From: Tychonema sp. LEGE 07203
Lineage (GTDB): Bacteria; Cyanobacteriota; Cyanobacteriia; Cyanobacteriales; Microcoleaceae
Length of the DNA: 50,118 bases
Direction of reading: 5' to 3'
NCBI RefSeq assembly: GCF_015207285.1
Contig: NZ_JADEXD010000025.1
Coordinates: 1 to 50,118 of the forward strand
Shown here: one piece after another, positions 19,305 to 26,817 of the stretch
How positions within the stretch are numbered: the stretch's first letter is position 1
Layout: every line of letters starts with the position of its first letter
The notes under the pieces: model-generated
What the model saw: only the letters and a program-made list of their open reading frames with translations
Database searches by the model: none
What the model was told of the DNA's origin: nothing
Translations under genes and position numbers: made by a program

Positions 19305-19500
19305 ACAAAAATTAACTTTTATCTTGCTTCCCCATAGTTTTTTCAGCAAACTCTATTTATTATTCGACGAGCGCAGCTTGGAAGCCATCCTGCACGGCAT
19401 CAAAACCTGGGTGGCACTTCCCGATGAATATGAAGAAACCGACCCCTGGTTTCGGCATCATCCGGCAACTGAACTGCCACTTGGTTCAAGACGGGACTGA
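19297..19500 (+). pseudogene. Chimeric short frame at the right edge of the BREX operon
   Basis: GTG at 19297 overlaps the brxHI stop. The first 22 codons (MTEQKLTFILLPHSFFSKLY) are AT-rich like the operon. From about 19362 the sequence becomes GC-rich and reads ERSLEAILHGIKTWVALPDE and so on, before ending inside the direct repeat. I recognise neither half. The composition change suggests a junction: a possible ninth operon gene whose start remains, fused to unrelated DNA. It is probably not functional. Confidence 0.4.
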
Positions 19501-19545
19501 AGAAATTAGCCCGTTCCTTCGCTGACCGTCATACAGTGCGATCGC
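19478..19545 (+). repeat. Right copy of the direct repeat bracketing the BREX operon
   Basis: 68 bp almost identical to 2255-2323 in the same orientation, ending at the same HIP1-like GCGATCGC. To its right begins the remnant of a second tyrosine recombinase. Confidence 0.85.
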
Positions 19546-19546
19546 A

Positions 19547-19765
19547 CAAATTTGTTGGGGTAAGCGTGATTATGCTTTGTTGCGCCTGCTTTGGGGTAAT
19601 GCTCTGAGACGAAACGAAATCAGTCAGTTGAGTATTCGCGACTTTGACCCAGCCAGTAAGACTTTGCGGATTTTCGGCAAGGGACGCGGTACGCAAGCTG
19701 AGACGATCGATTTGGGTTCTGCGACAGTGCAGGTGATCGGGTTTTCCAACTTTTCAAACAACTAA
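19547..19765 (+). pseudogene. Fragment of a tyrosine recombinase, copy A
   Basis: The frame reads WGKRDYALLRLLWGNALRRN then EISQLSIRDFDPASKTLRIF and GKGRGT, the start of a tyrosine recombinase catalytic domain with the first catalytic Arg (in ALRRNE) and the beta-hairpin lysine region. It stops after DLGSATVQVIG in unrelated codons, so the HxxR and Tyr parts are missing. The same gene family recurs at 23637-24095, which keeps the C-terminal part; the two share the segment from NEISQLS to GSATVQ at the DNA level. Confidence 0.75.
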
Positions 19766-19810
19766 CAGGCCTTACACCACTAACATTTAAGCCTCCTTCT
19801 TATATCTTCC

Positions 19811-20230
19811 TCAATTTCTCTTTAAATCTTCCTCAATTAGCGGAATCTTCCGTTTGATATTATTGCAGCTATTTACAGCGTCCCTATAGTCGATGTCACA
19901 CACCATACATACTCCTAACTCCATAGATAGTATTGTAAGACTCGACAAACCCACAAATGAAACAGGATAACGACGAATTTCCGCGTTCAACTTGTTAAAT
20001 TCGGGTCTATATTTCTCTACCTCATCGCTGCACACTTTCGTGTTACTACGGCTAATCTTCAACAAATTTTCGTTCAAGAGATTCATGTCTTTCAACACCT
20101 CCGTAGGATTGCGCGTAATACCAAGTAACTCATAAAGGTTATTTACATGAATAAAGTCGTTATCGCAAGAGTGGATAAAAAAAGTCACTAGGAGTGTAAC
20201 TATTAGAGCTATTCTAACTTTCCTATTCAT
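19811..20230 (-). CDS. Hypothetical exported or membrane-anchored protein
   Basis: About 139 residues from ATG at 20230 (an in-frame ATG at 20266 would add 12). The N-terminus NRKVRIALIVTLLVTFFIHS followed by CDND looks like a signal peptide, possibly a weak lipobox with Cys as first mature residue. The rest is polar and helical with four further cysteines (KVCSDE, GVCMVCDI, NSCNN), suggesting disulphide bonds outside the cytoplasm. I recognise no family. It stands alone between mobile-element debris. Confidence 0.5.
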   Translation of the reverse strand: MNRKVRIALIVTLLVTFFIHSCDNDFIHVNNLYELLGITRNPTEVLKDMNLLNENLLKISRSNTKVCSDEVEKYRPEFNKLNAEIRRYPVSFVGLSSLTILSMELGVCMVCDIDYRDAVNSCNNIKRKIPLIEEDLKRN

Positions 20231-20266
20231 AAGGACAGATCCAGATACTTCAGAAACAATAGCCAA

Positions 20267-21176
20267 GACGTTTGCTCTGTATAGTCCAACTCCGTAGTGC
20301 AGCCCGCCTCTTTTCTGAGAACGTCATCAATATTTCTAAAGGTTTGCTCGAACATCTAACTTTGCTACGGGATCTTTACCATTTCTGTTTTACAGTATAA
20401 GCCGCTCGATCGCTCCGCTACAGCATTGCATAACTAGCAGTTTCTCCGTGAAGCTAATACTTCTCATTTTATAGAAGCGGTAGAACCTTAGCCCCGTAAA
20501 AACGCAACCGGTTGCGCTTCTGTCAGAGGATAATTACAACTTGTCCAGTGAGTCACTGGACAAGTTAAGCTTTATTCGATCGCGCTTTTTAATGCCAGCA
20601 ACTGTAGAGAGCGGACTTTCAGCTAGCCGGTGAGCGGAGTGAAGGGCGATCGGGTAAACCGATTAAATCCCCGAACCGCGCCGGAGTAACCGTTGAAACT
20701 CTAGCTCGTTGGATCGAGTTTTACCGCCAGCAGAACAATAAAGCTAGGCGGGGATACTACACTTTTCCAGCCTAGGACTTGTAAGCGCTACAACTTCATC
20801 AGAAATTACCATTTCTATAAACGGATACACGGGCGAACGGCAATTTCTCAACCTGGGGCTTAAAGTCACTACAGCAGCTTCATCACGATACTTTGATTTT
20901 GCGATCACATGATATCCTCCTACTGAGTGCAACTGCCAAAGCCACATCAAAGCAATAAATTGTGACATATGTTAAGGTTGAATAAGACCGATATAAGGGG
21001 GATATCTAACGTATCTGACTGGTAATCATGAAAGGTATAGGTGTTATCCAGCATATCTAGTGTTAGACAAATAGCTATGCAGTTTAGGCGATTAGTGAGG
21101 GTATAACGGTAGCTTATCTGTTGATATTAATGATTAACTCTGACGTAAAATTAATAATATTTCTTGGTAAAAAATA
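20267..21176. other. Accessory spacer with decayed coding traces
   Basis: No intact gene. It contains a perfect 29-bp palindrome (20538-20566), a 32-bp segment (20555-20586) repeated with one mismatch at 23230-23261, and a short plus-strand frame ending at 20775 that reads SPNRAGVTVETLARWIEFYR before its stop. That frame has codon-like composition but no start and is probably a gene tail. The first 250 bp show nothing I can name. Confidence 0.45.
20538..20566. repeat. Perfect 14-bp-arm palindrome
   Basis: The arms AACTTGTCCAGTGA and TCACTGGACAAGTT are exact reverse complements around a single central G. There is no T-run after it, so it is not a terminator. The near absence of a loop fits a protein-binding site or a cruciform better than an RNA hairpin. 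The core TCCAGT/ACTGGA motif recurs six times at 23160-23247. Confidence 0.75.
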
Positions 21177-22724
21177 ATGGAAGAGTTTATTAGTTTAGGC
21201 AAATGGTGGCTTCCAAACAGTCCAGAAGTAGTAGTCCCAGGCAAACTGAGCTTTTCAGCAAATGGGGGAGTAAAATTAGAACTACTAGGTTCTTTCTATG
21301 ATTCACCTTTTCAAGAAGTAAGTAAAGAAAAAGACTTGCTGCCAGCAGGTGAAAGCTTACTTCCAGAAAATTTAAAAGCAACAGAAGAAACTACTATCAT
21401 TGATTTAATTAAGCCTGAAGAAACTATTATTCTTGGTCTGTTAGAGAACAATGAAGAAGTTACCTTGTATAAGTGTTATGGTTCACTATTGAATTTTGAG
21501 CTTATCGATAGACACGATCTTTTCTTTCAAGCTGCTTATCTTTTTCGTCAAATTCACTTTAAGAATGAGCAAGAAATTAAATTTACTTCTATTTCTGTAC
21601 GATATTTTTACTTAGAAGAATGGATTGGAAAGTCTGGTATTCAAGGCATGTGGTCTGGAAAGGAAAATAAAATATGGCTCAGCTATCAGCCACCTTCCTC
21701 AATTCCTATGGGTGAATTTAAAGCACTAGATTTGTCTATTAGTTTTTCGCAAATATATCTTAATCCTTTTGATATATATTTTGGAAGAACTTATTATAAG
21801 GGTAGTGTTGAGCAAAAAACGTTTTTAACTTTACATAATCCAAAAAATGAACCACTAGACAAGTGCGTTGAGGTAATCCTTCATTTCCGTGACTTTTTAA
21901 CTTTTGCTATATCAAAGCCTTCGTCAATCTCTGCTGTAACTGGAAATGTAAATGTTTCTTATGAGAGGCGAATTTTTAAGGATGACGGATCGCCTTCTAT
22001 TGAAAAAGGAATTAAAGAGAAACAAGTTAATATACTCTTTTCTGTTTGGAACTCTGAAAATAGTTCGGAAATAAAAATATTTCCGTATGAGATGTTATTC
22101 CTTTATAGTGACATAGAAGGTGAATTAGGAGAAGTTTTTAAACAATGGCTTCATAAAAAGGAACTCTATGAATCTGTTTTTGAGCTTTTTATGGTCACAA
22201 TGTACACTCCTAATCTGTACCTACATTATCGTTTTCTTAATATGATTCAAGCTTTGGAAGTTTATCACGGAAATAAATATAAAGAAAGTAAATATCAAGA
22301 AACTAAAATATACCAGGAAGGTATTTCTAAAAATCTTTTAGAAGTTATTGCAGAATTCCCACCCAAAAATCGTGAGAATCCACATGGTATTAGTGATGAC
22401 TTTAGAGCGGCTTTAAAAGGACAAGTTAGTTCTAATTTAAATAGATTTACATTGCATACTAGGTTAACAGAAATTTTAGAAGATATCACACACTTATTAC
22501 CTGATAATTTTGTAGGAGGAGCAGATAACATAAAAAATTTTATTAGCAAAGCTATTACCACTCGTAATGCACTAACTCACTATAGCAAAAAAGCTGCTAA
22601 ACCAGAAGAATTAGTTCATCTTTTTCAGAGTTTAAAAGTAATTATTCAGTGTTGTTTGTTACGAGAGTTAGGTTTGACTGATGAATCTATAAAGAAGCTA
22701 ATTAAGCGTAACATAAATTATTAG
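21177..22724 (+). CDS. apeA: ApeA-like HEPN anti-phage protein
   Basis: A 515-residue protein. The N-terminus GKWWLPNSPEVVVPGKLSFS and the following beta-rich half resemble the ApeA N-terminal domain. The C-terminal part is helical and ends in a HEPN ribonuclease signature, TTRNALTHYS, with R463-x4-H468 as catalytic pair. ApeA is a single-gene abortive-type defence whose HEPN domain cleaves RNA after infection. The gene is AT-rich, stands alone, and lies less than 2 kb from the BREX operon in a defence-rich neighbourhood. No ribosome-binding site is obvious before ATG 21177. The family call is good; activity is inferred. Confidence 0.82.
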   Translation: MEEFISLGKWWLPNSPEVVVPGKLSFSANGGVKLELLGSFYDSPFQEVSKEKDLLPAGESLLPENLKATEETTIIDLIKPEETIILGLLENNEEVTLYKCYGSLLNFELIDRHDLFFQAAYLFRQIHFKNEQEIKFTSISVRYFYLEEWIGKSGIQGMWSGKENKIWLSYQPPSSIPMGEFKALDLSISFSQIYLNPFDIYFGRTYYKGSVEQKTFLTLHNPKNEPLDKCVEVILHFRDFLTFAISKPSSISAVTGNVNVSYERRIFKDDGSPSIEKGIKEKQVNILFSVWNSENSSEIKIFPYEMLFLYSDIEGELGEVFKQWLHKKELYESVFELFMVTMYTPNLYLHYRFLNMIQALEVYHGNKYKESKYQETKIYQEGISKNLLEVIAEFPPKNRENPHGISDDFRAALKGQVSSNLNRFTLHTRLTEILEDITHLLPDNFVGGADNIKNFISKAITTRNALTHYSKKAAKPEELVHLFQSLKVIIQCCLLRELGLTDESIKKLIKRNINY

Positions 22725-22959
22725 AAAGAATGGCGTTTACCTAATTAGTTTAGTGCGTTAGCATGACCGCATATCCCGAGCTAGAACTTGCACAACTATT
22801 GAAGCTGTGACACAGCAAAACTGGCACAGCTAAGTGGCACAAGAAAAATTCTCTCTCCTGAACCAGAGCTTAAAACTATTACAGCAAGCTCAGAATACGG
22901 AGCTAAACCCGAAAAACAATTTTTATTTTGGGATTTGAGGTCGAAAAAGGCAATCAGCT

Positions 22960-22998
22960 CAGGGTGCAGGGTAGGGGGGTGCAGGTTGCAGGGTGAGG
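22960..22998 (+). repeat. Degenerate GCAGGGT heptamer repeat
   Basis: TGCAGGGT occurs with variants (GCAGGTT, GGGGGGT) about five times in 39 bp. It resembles the short tandem heptamers of cyanobacteria and lies in non-coding DNA. Confidence 0.6.
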
Positions 22999-23159
22999 TT
23001 AGGTATCTCAAAGTTGCCTTATCAATACCTAACACGCCATACCCGAAAGTTAGGTCAGAATAGGTTCATATCCTGAAGCAGGGCGTGGAACCGCTACAGC
23101 TACATCAGATAAGTCAATTTGCACGGCTTAGGAATCTTCATAGTGAGCTCAAGGTTATT

Positions 23160-23247
23160 TGTCCAGTCAATCGTCCAGTGAGCGACTGGACTAATCAGAG
23201 TACAATTTATCCAGTACCAAACTGGACAGACTGGACAAGTTAAGCTT
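23160..23247. repeat. Array of TCCAGT/ACTGGA motifs in both orientations
   Basis: Six copies of the core: forward at about 23161, 23173 and 23209, reverse at about 23185, 23221 and 23231. Two of them form the hairpin GTCCAGT-GAGCG-ACTGGAC (23173-23191). The last copy continues into a 32-bp segment shared with 20555-20586. Spacing is irregular. This looks like a multi-site binding region for a DNA-binding protein, perhaps a plasmid replication or partition site. Confidence 0.55.
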
Positions 23248-23410
23248 TATTGGATCGCGCTCTTTGTCGATCAAGCCGTGTAAAAAGTGTATTTAGTCCG
23301 CACCCAGTCCCATATTGTCAGGAGCTGCGGGCGATCGGGCTAAAAGTCAAAGTAAGCGCAATTTTCTACCGACTACCGGGGATTAATCAGGGGCGATCGG
23401 CTATAAATTT

Positions 23411-23436
23411 TCATGAGTTTTCATGAGTTTTCATAA
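23411..23436 (+). repeat. Tandem decamer TCATGAGTTT, 2.6 copies
   Basis: Two perfect copies and one partial, each with the palindromic core TCATGA, spaced exactly one helical turn apart, next to AT-rich DNA. It could be a binding site for a dimeric regulator. Confidence 0.5.
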
Positions 23437-23636
23437 TATATGCGATCGCCCATCAACTTTTAGCGGCTGTTACTGGGCAAATTGCACCTCGCCGACAACC
23501 ACGTAAGAAATTTATGTTAGTGGCTCTATCCCTTCTAGCCGTAAGAAATATACTCCATTGGACGCAACGACGCAGGAAAATAAGGCTGAAAGTAGCGATC
23601 ACCTCCCCACTTTCTCTCATCCCAAACTTTTAGGGT

Positions 23637-24095
23637 GTTAACGAAATCAGTCAGTTGAGTGCCCCTGACTTTGACATGGTGAGTAAGACTTTGCGGATAT
23701 GGAGTAAAGGACGCGGCACGAGCGTCGGAAGTAGTGGACTTGGGTTCTGCGACAGTGCAGGCGATCGCCGATTGGTTGGAGGAAAGGGGAAGTTGCTCGC
23801 ACGATAGTCCGCTTTTTATAGCACTTGACTCCGCCCACAGCGGACACAGACTTAGTGGCGACGGTATCTGCAAGATGATTGTCCGTCACAGCGAAAAGGC
23901 TGGTATCAAAAAACAGATGTCTCCTCACCGCATCCGACACTCAGCTATCACGGCGGCACTGGACGCAACAGATGGGGATGTGCGAAAGGTGCAGAAGTTA
24001 AGCAGGCACAGGAATTAAACACGCTCATGATATATGACGATAACCGGGGACGCGACCAACAAGATGTTACCGAAATGTTGGACTCCATGTTTTGA
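23637..24095 (+). pseudogene. Decayed tyrosine recombinase, copy B
   Basis: Three consecutive frames together give a recombinase C-terminus. NEISQLSAPDFDMVSKTLRI runs to about 23735, then a frameshift leads to DLGSATVQAIADWLEERG and SPHRIRHSAITAALDATDG (HxxR motif), and a second frameshift near 24015 leads to LNTLMIYDDNRGRDQQDV with the catalytic Tyr, ending at 24095. The first catalytic Arg region is lost. It belongs to the same family as copy A at 19547-19765, not to the intact recombinase at 1112. Confidence 0.8.
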
Positions 24096-24113
24096 TGGGC
24101 GATCGCGTCAGCG

Positions 24114-24638
24114 TCAGTAACAAGGGTGTAACAAACTGACCCCCTGCCGGATTTTAGACCACTCCGACACTAGCCTCGTTTCTCCGGGTTGTACTTTACG
24201 GTAGTTCAATTCTGGATGACGGGTGTAGAATACGGCATCTGCTACTTTGTCCAGCACAGGACTGGTTAAAAGGCTAGTTACTCCCTGTCTTCCCCCGCCC
24301 TCACCGTCATACTTGGAAAGCAGCCACTCATAATTCCTTGAGTTTAGATCGCAGACATCCCCGTAAACTAAGTTATCGTTGCTCACCACTTTTTTGATAG
24401 CAGCCCATTCATTTATGTACTGTGTTTCGTCAGAGCGGATTTTGCGACGGTTCAGTCCTGGGTGCAGTTGGTAGAAAATAAAGTCCGTCAAGCCATCGAT
24501 CTCTTTTTCAGGGGCTCGGTTAGCTGCAACCTCCACCGAATCGGCCGGCACTCTAGCTGTGGGATATTTGACAGGTTGCGCGATCGCCGAACTGGTAAAA
24601 AGAGAGACTGTGATTAATCCGAATATCAAATAGTTCAT
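24114..24638 (-). CDS. Secreted protein with two internal repeats, function unknown
   Basis: 174 residues. I take ATG at 24638 because AAGGAAAGG lies just upstream and the protein then starts with a clean signal peptide, MNYLIFGLITVSLFTSSAIA, with AQP as the cleavage region. The mature part contains two related units, DFIFYQLHPGLNRRK with a tail ending in EWAAIKKV, and DAVFYTRHPELNYRK with a tail ending in EWSKIRQG. No known domain is recognised. Fragments of a paralogue occur at 2177-2362 and in the direct repeats around BREX. It is divergent from the gene at 24667, with 28 bp between the starts. Confidence 0.65.
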   Translation of the reverse strand: MNYLIFGLITVSLFTSSAIAQPVKYPTARVPADSVEVAANRAPEKEIDGLTDFIFYQLHPGLNRRKIRSDETQYINEWAAIKKVVSNDNLVYGDVCDLNSRNYEWLLSKYDGEGGGRQGVTSLLTSPVLDKVADAVFYTRHPELNYRKVQPGETRLVSEWSKIRQGVSLLHPCY

Positions 24639-24666
24639 AGCATACCTTTCCTTACTCATAACACCT

Positions 24667-25383
24667 ATGTATAAACCGCCACTCTCGCAACCCCAACTGG
24701 ATCGCACACCAATTTCCTCCGAACGCACCGTCTTCCGTAAAACATCCGCGATCGCCAAAAAAGCAGGGTGTCACAATTTGGCAAAACTCATGACCTGTGT
24801 AGCTATCTTACTGCCTGCAAACATCGCTGTTTCTGCTCCTACTTACTTGGGTAGCAAACCTAGTGCTGAGGCTGACAGTGCTAAATTTACTCAAAAGGTT
24901 AACATCATCTTGGCTCAAGAGAGCAGCCAGTTACCGCTGAGCATTCGGTATGGTGGCACAGAAGCTAGGGGAGGCTTTGTCCTCATGCAACTTACTGCAC
25001 CCAATCGAGATACAACTCAACCGGCTTACGGTGGCAAGCTTCGTCTCTACGATGTTCATCTTGCCAAAATGTTTGAAACTTCCCATTTTTTGTGCCAGCA
25101 ATCTAGAGGCGTTTCCGGTTATGAATGGGTTTATTCAGCAGGTAATGGAAGTATTCGCATGGGGAACTTTAGAATTCCCTGTAGTTTAGCTAGCGAAATG
25201 GCTTCAACCTACGGCTTAGGTAAGCCAGAGCGCACGAGCATTGCCAGAGATACCGAGGGAGGCCGTCCTGAATCAGATGTCTATTCTATTCCGATCTTAG
25301 ACATCACCGGTTCTAGGGTTCAAAGATGGATAAATTTTATGCAAAATTTTAAACCGTGCAACATAAACACTCGATTTTGTTAG
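24667..25383 (+). CDS. Hypothetical exported protein
   Basis: Up to 238 residues from ATG 24667. A hydrophobic segment, TCVAILLPANIAVSAP, follows a basic stretch at about residues 30-43, so the true start may be later, for example at ATG 24793 or a nearby TTG. The mature part is polar with four cysteines (FLCQQS, RIPCSL, KPCNIN and a C-terminal Cys), suggesting an extracytoplasmic disulphide-bonded protein. No family recognised. It is transcribed divergently from the secreted protein at 24114-24638. Confidence 0.55.
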   Translation: MYKPPLSQPQLDRTPISSERTVFRKTSAIAKKAGCHNLAKLMTCVAILLPANIAVSAPTYLGSKPSAEADSAKFTQKVNIILAQESSQLPLSIRYGGTEARGGFVLMQLTAPNRDTTQPAYGGKLRLYDVHLAKMFETSHFLCQQSRGVSGYEWVYSAGNGSIRMGNFRIPCSLASEMASTYGLGKPERTSIARDTEGGRPESDVYSIPILDITGSRVQRWINFMQNFKPCNINTRFC

Positions 25384-25402
25384 ATGAGCTGGTTTGAGCG
25401 AT

Positions 25403-25512
25403 CGGGGTACAGCCGAGATACCTGTCAGGCTTTGCTACTTCAAGTCATTTTGTCTTATATTTACAAAACTTTACCTCATGTCCTATTTTGCGCGTATCTC
25501 GGCTATACCCCG
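25403..25512. repeat. Inverted repeat with 19-bp arms, possible small mobile element
   Basis: Arm 25403-25421 (CGGGGTACAGCCGAGATAC) and the reverse complement of 25494-25512 match at 18 of 19 bases; 72 bp lie between. There is no coding content. I found no target duplication, so a hairpin-forming element or a degraded MITE are both possible. Confidence 0.6.
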
Positions 25513-25602
25513 TGTCGGGGCAATCGCACTTAAAGACAATCGAACAGCCGTGCAGCCAATCGGACAATCGGATTAGTCGATCGCACTTTTGGAGAAGGGG
25601 TG

Positions 25603-25884
25603 AAATGAGCAGTTGAACACAAACTTACGCTAAGGAATTGATCAGCGTTTTTGAATATTGCGATCGCCTCTTATAAACCTCTACCAATTGATCTGTCTGA
25701 AATTTAAAAGCTTCAAATCCTTACACTGCCGTACAAAAAAGCTGTACCAGATAATCTATGCTCTAATTGGTACAGTTTAATTTTCAACTCTTTAAGTTTT
25801 TGATAGACAAAAATAGTAGTTCCCCGAATGCTTATCCAGTAAAAGTTTCAGCCTTAGCGTAAGTTTCTGTACGACTGCTCATTT
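25603..25884. mobile_element. MITE with 33-bp terminal inverted repeats
   Basis: The ends 25603-25635 and 25852-25884 are reverse complements at 30 of 33 positions (AAATGAGCAG at the outer tip, AAACTTACGCTAAGG at the inner end). The 216-bp interior is AT-rich and non-coding; it holds a smaller inverted repeat CTGTACC/GGTACAG. The right end abuts the 5'-truncated lysozyme-like pseudogene. No clear target duplication was seen. Confidence 0.8.
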
Positions 25885-26491
25885 ACCCTCAATACTGTGT
25901 GGCGGTGCTTTAGTTCTGGCTTTAAGTTTTGCGCCCTCACCGATCAGGGAAGCTGCTACGGCTGCTGTTGAAGCTGTGGCATTAGGGCAAAATCCATTAG
26001 CAGCGATCGCGAACTCTGGCAAACTAGAACCAAAATGGTCAAGCAAGAAATCCCCTCAGTTCCTACAAAAAGTAGTCAGCATTGCCAACGAATTAAGAGC
26101 CAGCCCCAATCACTTAATGGCAATTATGCACTTTGAGACTAAGCTGAACCATCAAGCGGTAAACCCGCTAAGTAATGCTACGGGTTTAATTCAGTTCATG
26201 CCATTTACCGCGCGGCGACTGGGAACTTCGACATCGGCGCTACTTGCTATGACTGAGATTCAGCAGCTCGATTATGTTGCCAAATACTTGATGCCGTATA
26301 AGGACAAGCTGAATACTTTGGGTGACTTCTATGCTTCGGTTTTGTGACCTGTTGCGGTTGATAAGCCTGATAGTTATGTATTGTTCCGTTTTGGCAGCAT
26401 TGAGTATCGACAAAACAATGGGTTTGATCGTAACCGCGACGGGGTAATTACAAAAGTTGAGATTACAGCACCTGTTTCTGAAAGGCTTTAG
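25885..26491 (+). pseudogene. Phage-type lysozyme/transglycosylase remnant with a nonsense codon
   Basis: The open frame has no usable start codon at its 5' end and abuts the MITE. It opens with a signal-peptide-like LVLALSFAP, then reads ELRASPNHLMAIMHFETKLN and NATGLIQFMPFTARRLG, the conserved core of lysozyme-like hydrolases with the presumed catalytic Glu in HFET. An in-frame TGA at 26345-26347 interrupts YASVL and PVAVDKPDSYVLF. Relatives as I remember them have Trp there, so TGG to TGA is likely. After it the frame stays open to the calcium-loop-like DRNRDGVITK and a stop at 26491. Confidence 0.7.
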
Positions 26492-26594
26492 GTTCAACGA
26501 AATCGTAGGATCGCTACACAAACTTCATACAAGTTGTGAATAAAATGCCCACGGAGAAACCAACAAAAAACACAGTTATATTTGGGGTATAGTA

Positions 26595-26732
26595 CAATAC
26601 GGTTCAGTTAAGCTCGATCTTCCTGGCGCCCGCTTAAAAAAGGGGGGGCAAGAACTTACTCAACGTCCCCCAACAACCAGGGGAATTTAGGGGGAACTCG
26701 GAGGAATAAATATTTTTAACTGAACCGTATTG
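26595..26732. mobile_element. MITE with 17-bp perfect ends and a 10-bp target duplication
   Basis: CAATACGGTTCAGTTAA at 26595-26611 is the exact inverse of 26716-26732. Immediately outside, GGGTATAGTA occurs at 26585-26594 and again at 26733-26742, a perfect 10-bp target site duplication. The 104-bp interior is G-rich on one side and has no gene. It lies just upstream of the PLD-like gene, in its presumed promoter region. Confidence 0.92.
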
Positions 26733-26817
26733 GGGTATAGTATTAGGATAAACACAATACCTATGCCTGAAAACAGCGAAGCACCATAAATAGCAGTTGC
26801 AAACGGACACAAACAAT

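Larger units (their letters stand above)
22725..23636. other. Spacer with repeats, no intact gene
   Basis: Contains a GCAGGGT-type heptamer cluster (22960-22998), the TCCAGT array (23160-23247) and a decamer tandem repeat (23411-23436). Several patches, such as CTTAAAACTATTACAGCAAG, resemble patches near 20860, so the region seems to share ancestry with 20450-20970. Reading frames are broken throughout. Confidence 0.5.

Noticed and set aside
20744-20968. 74-codon minus-strand frame
   Set aside because: No family features; overlaps decayed plus-strand traces and has broken relatives near 22800-23100.
25603-25884. Small structured RNA gene
   Set aside because: The long matching ends fit a MITE better, and no promoter or terminator is evident.
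26240-26521. Minus-strand frame opposite the lysozyme pseudogene
   Set aside because: The plus strand shows conserved family motifs on both sides of the TGA; the minus frame shows none.
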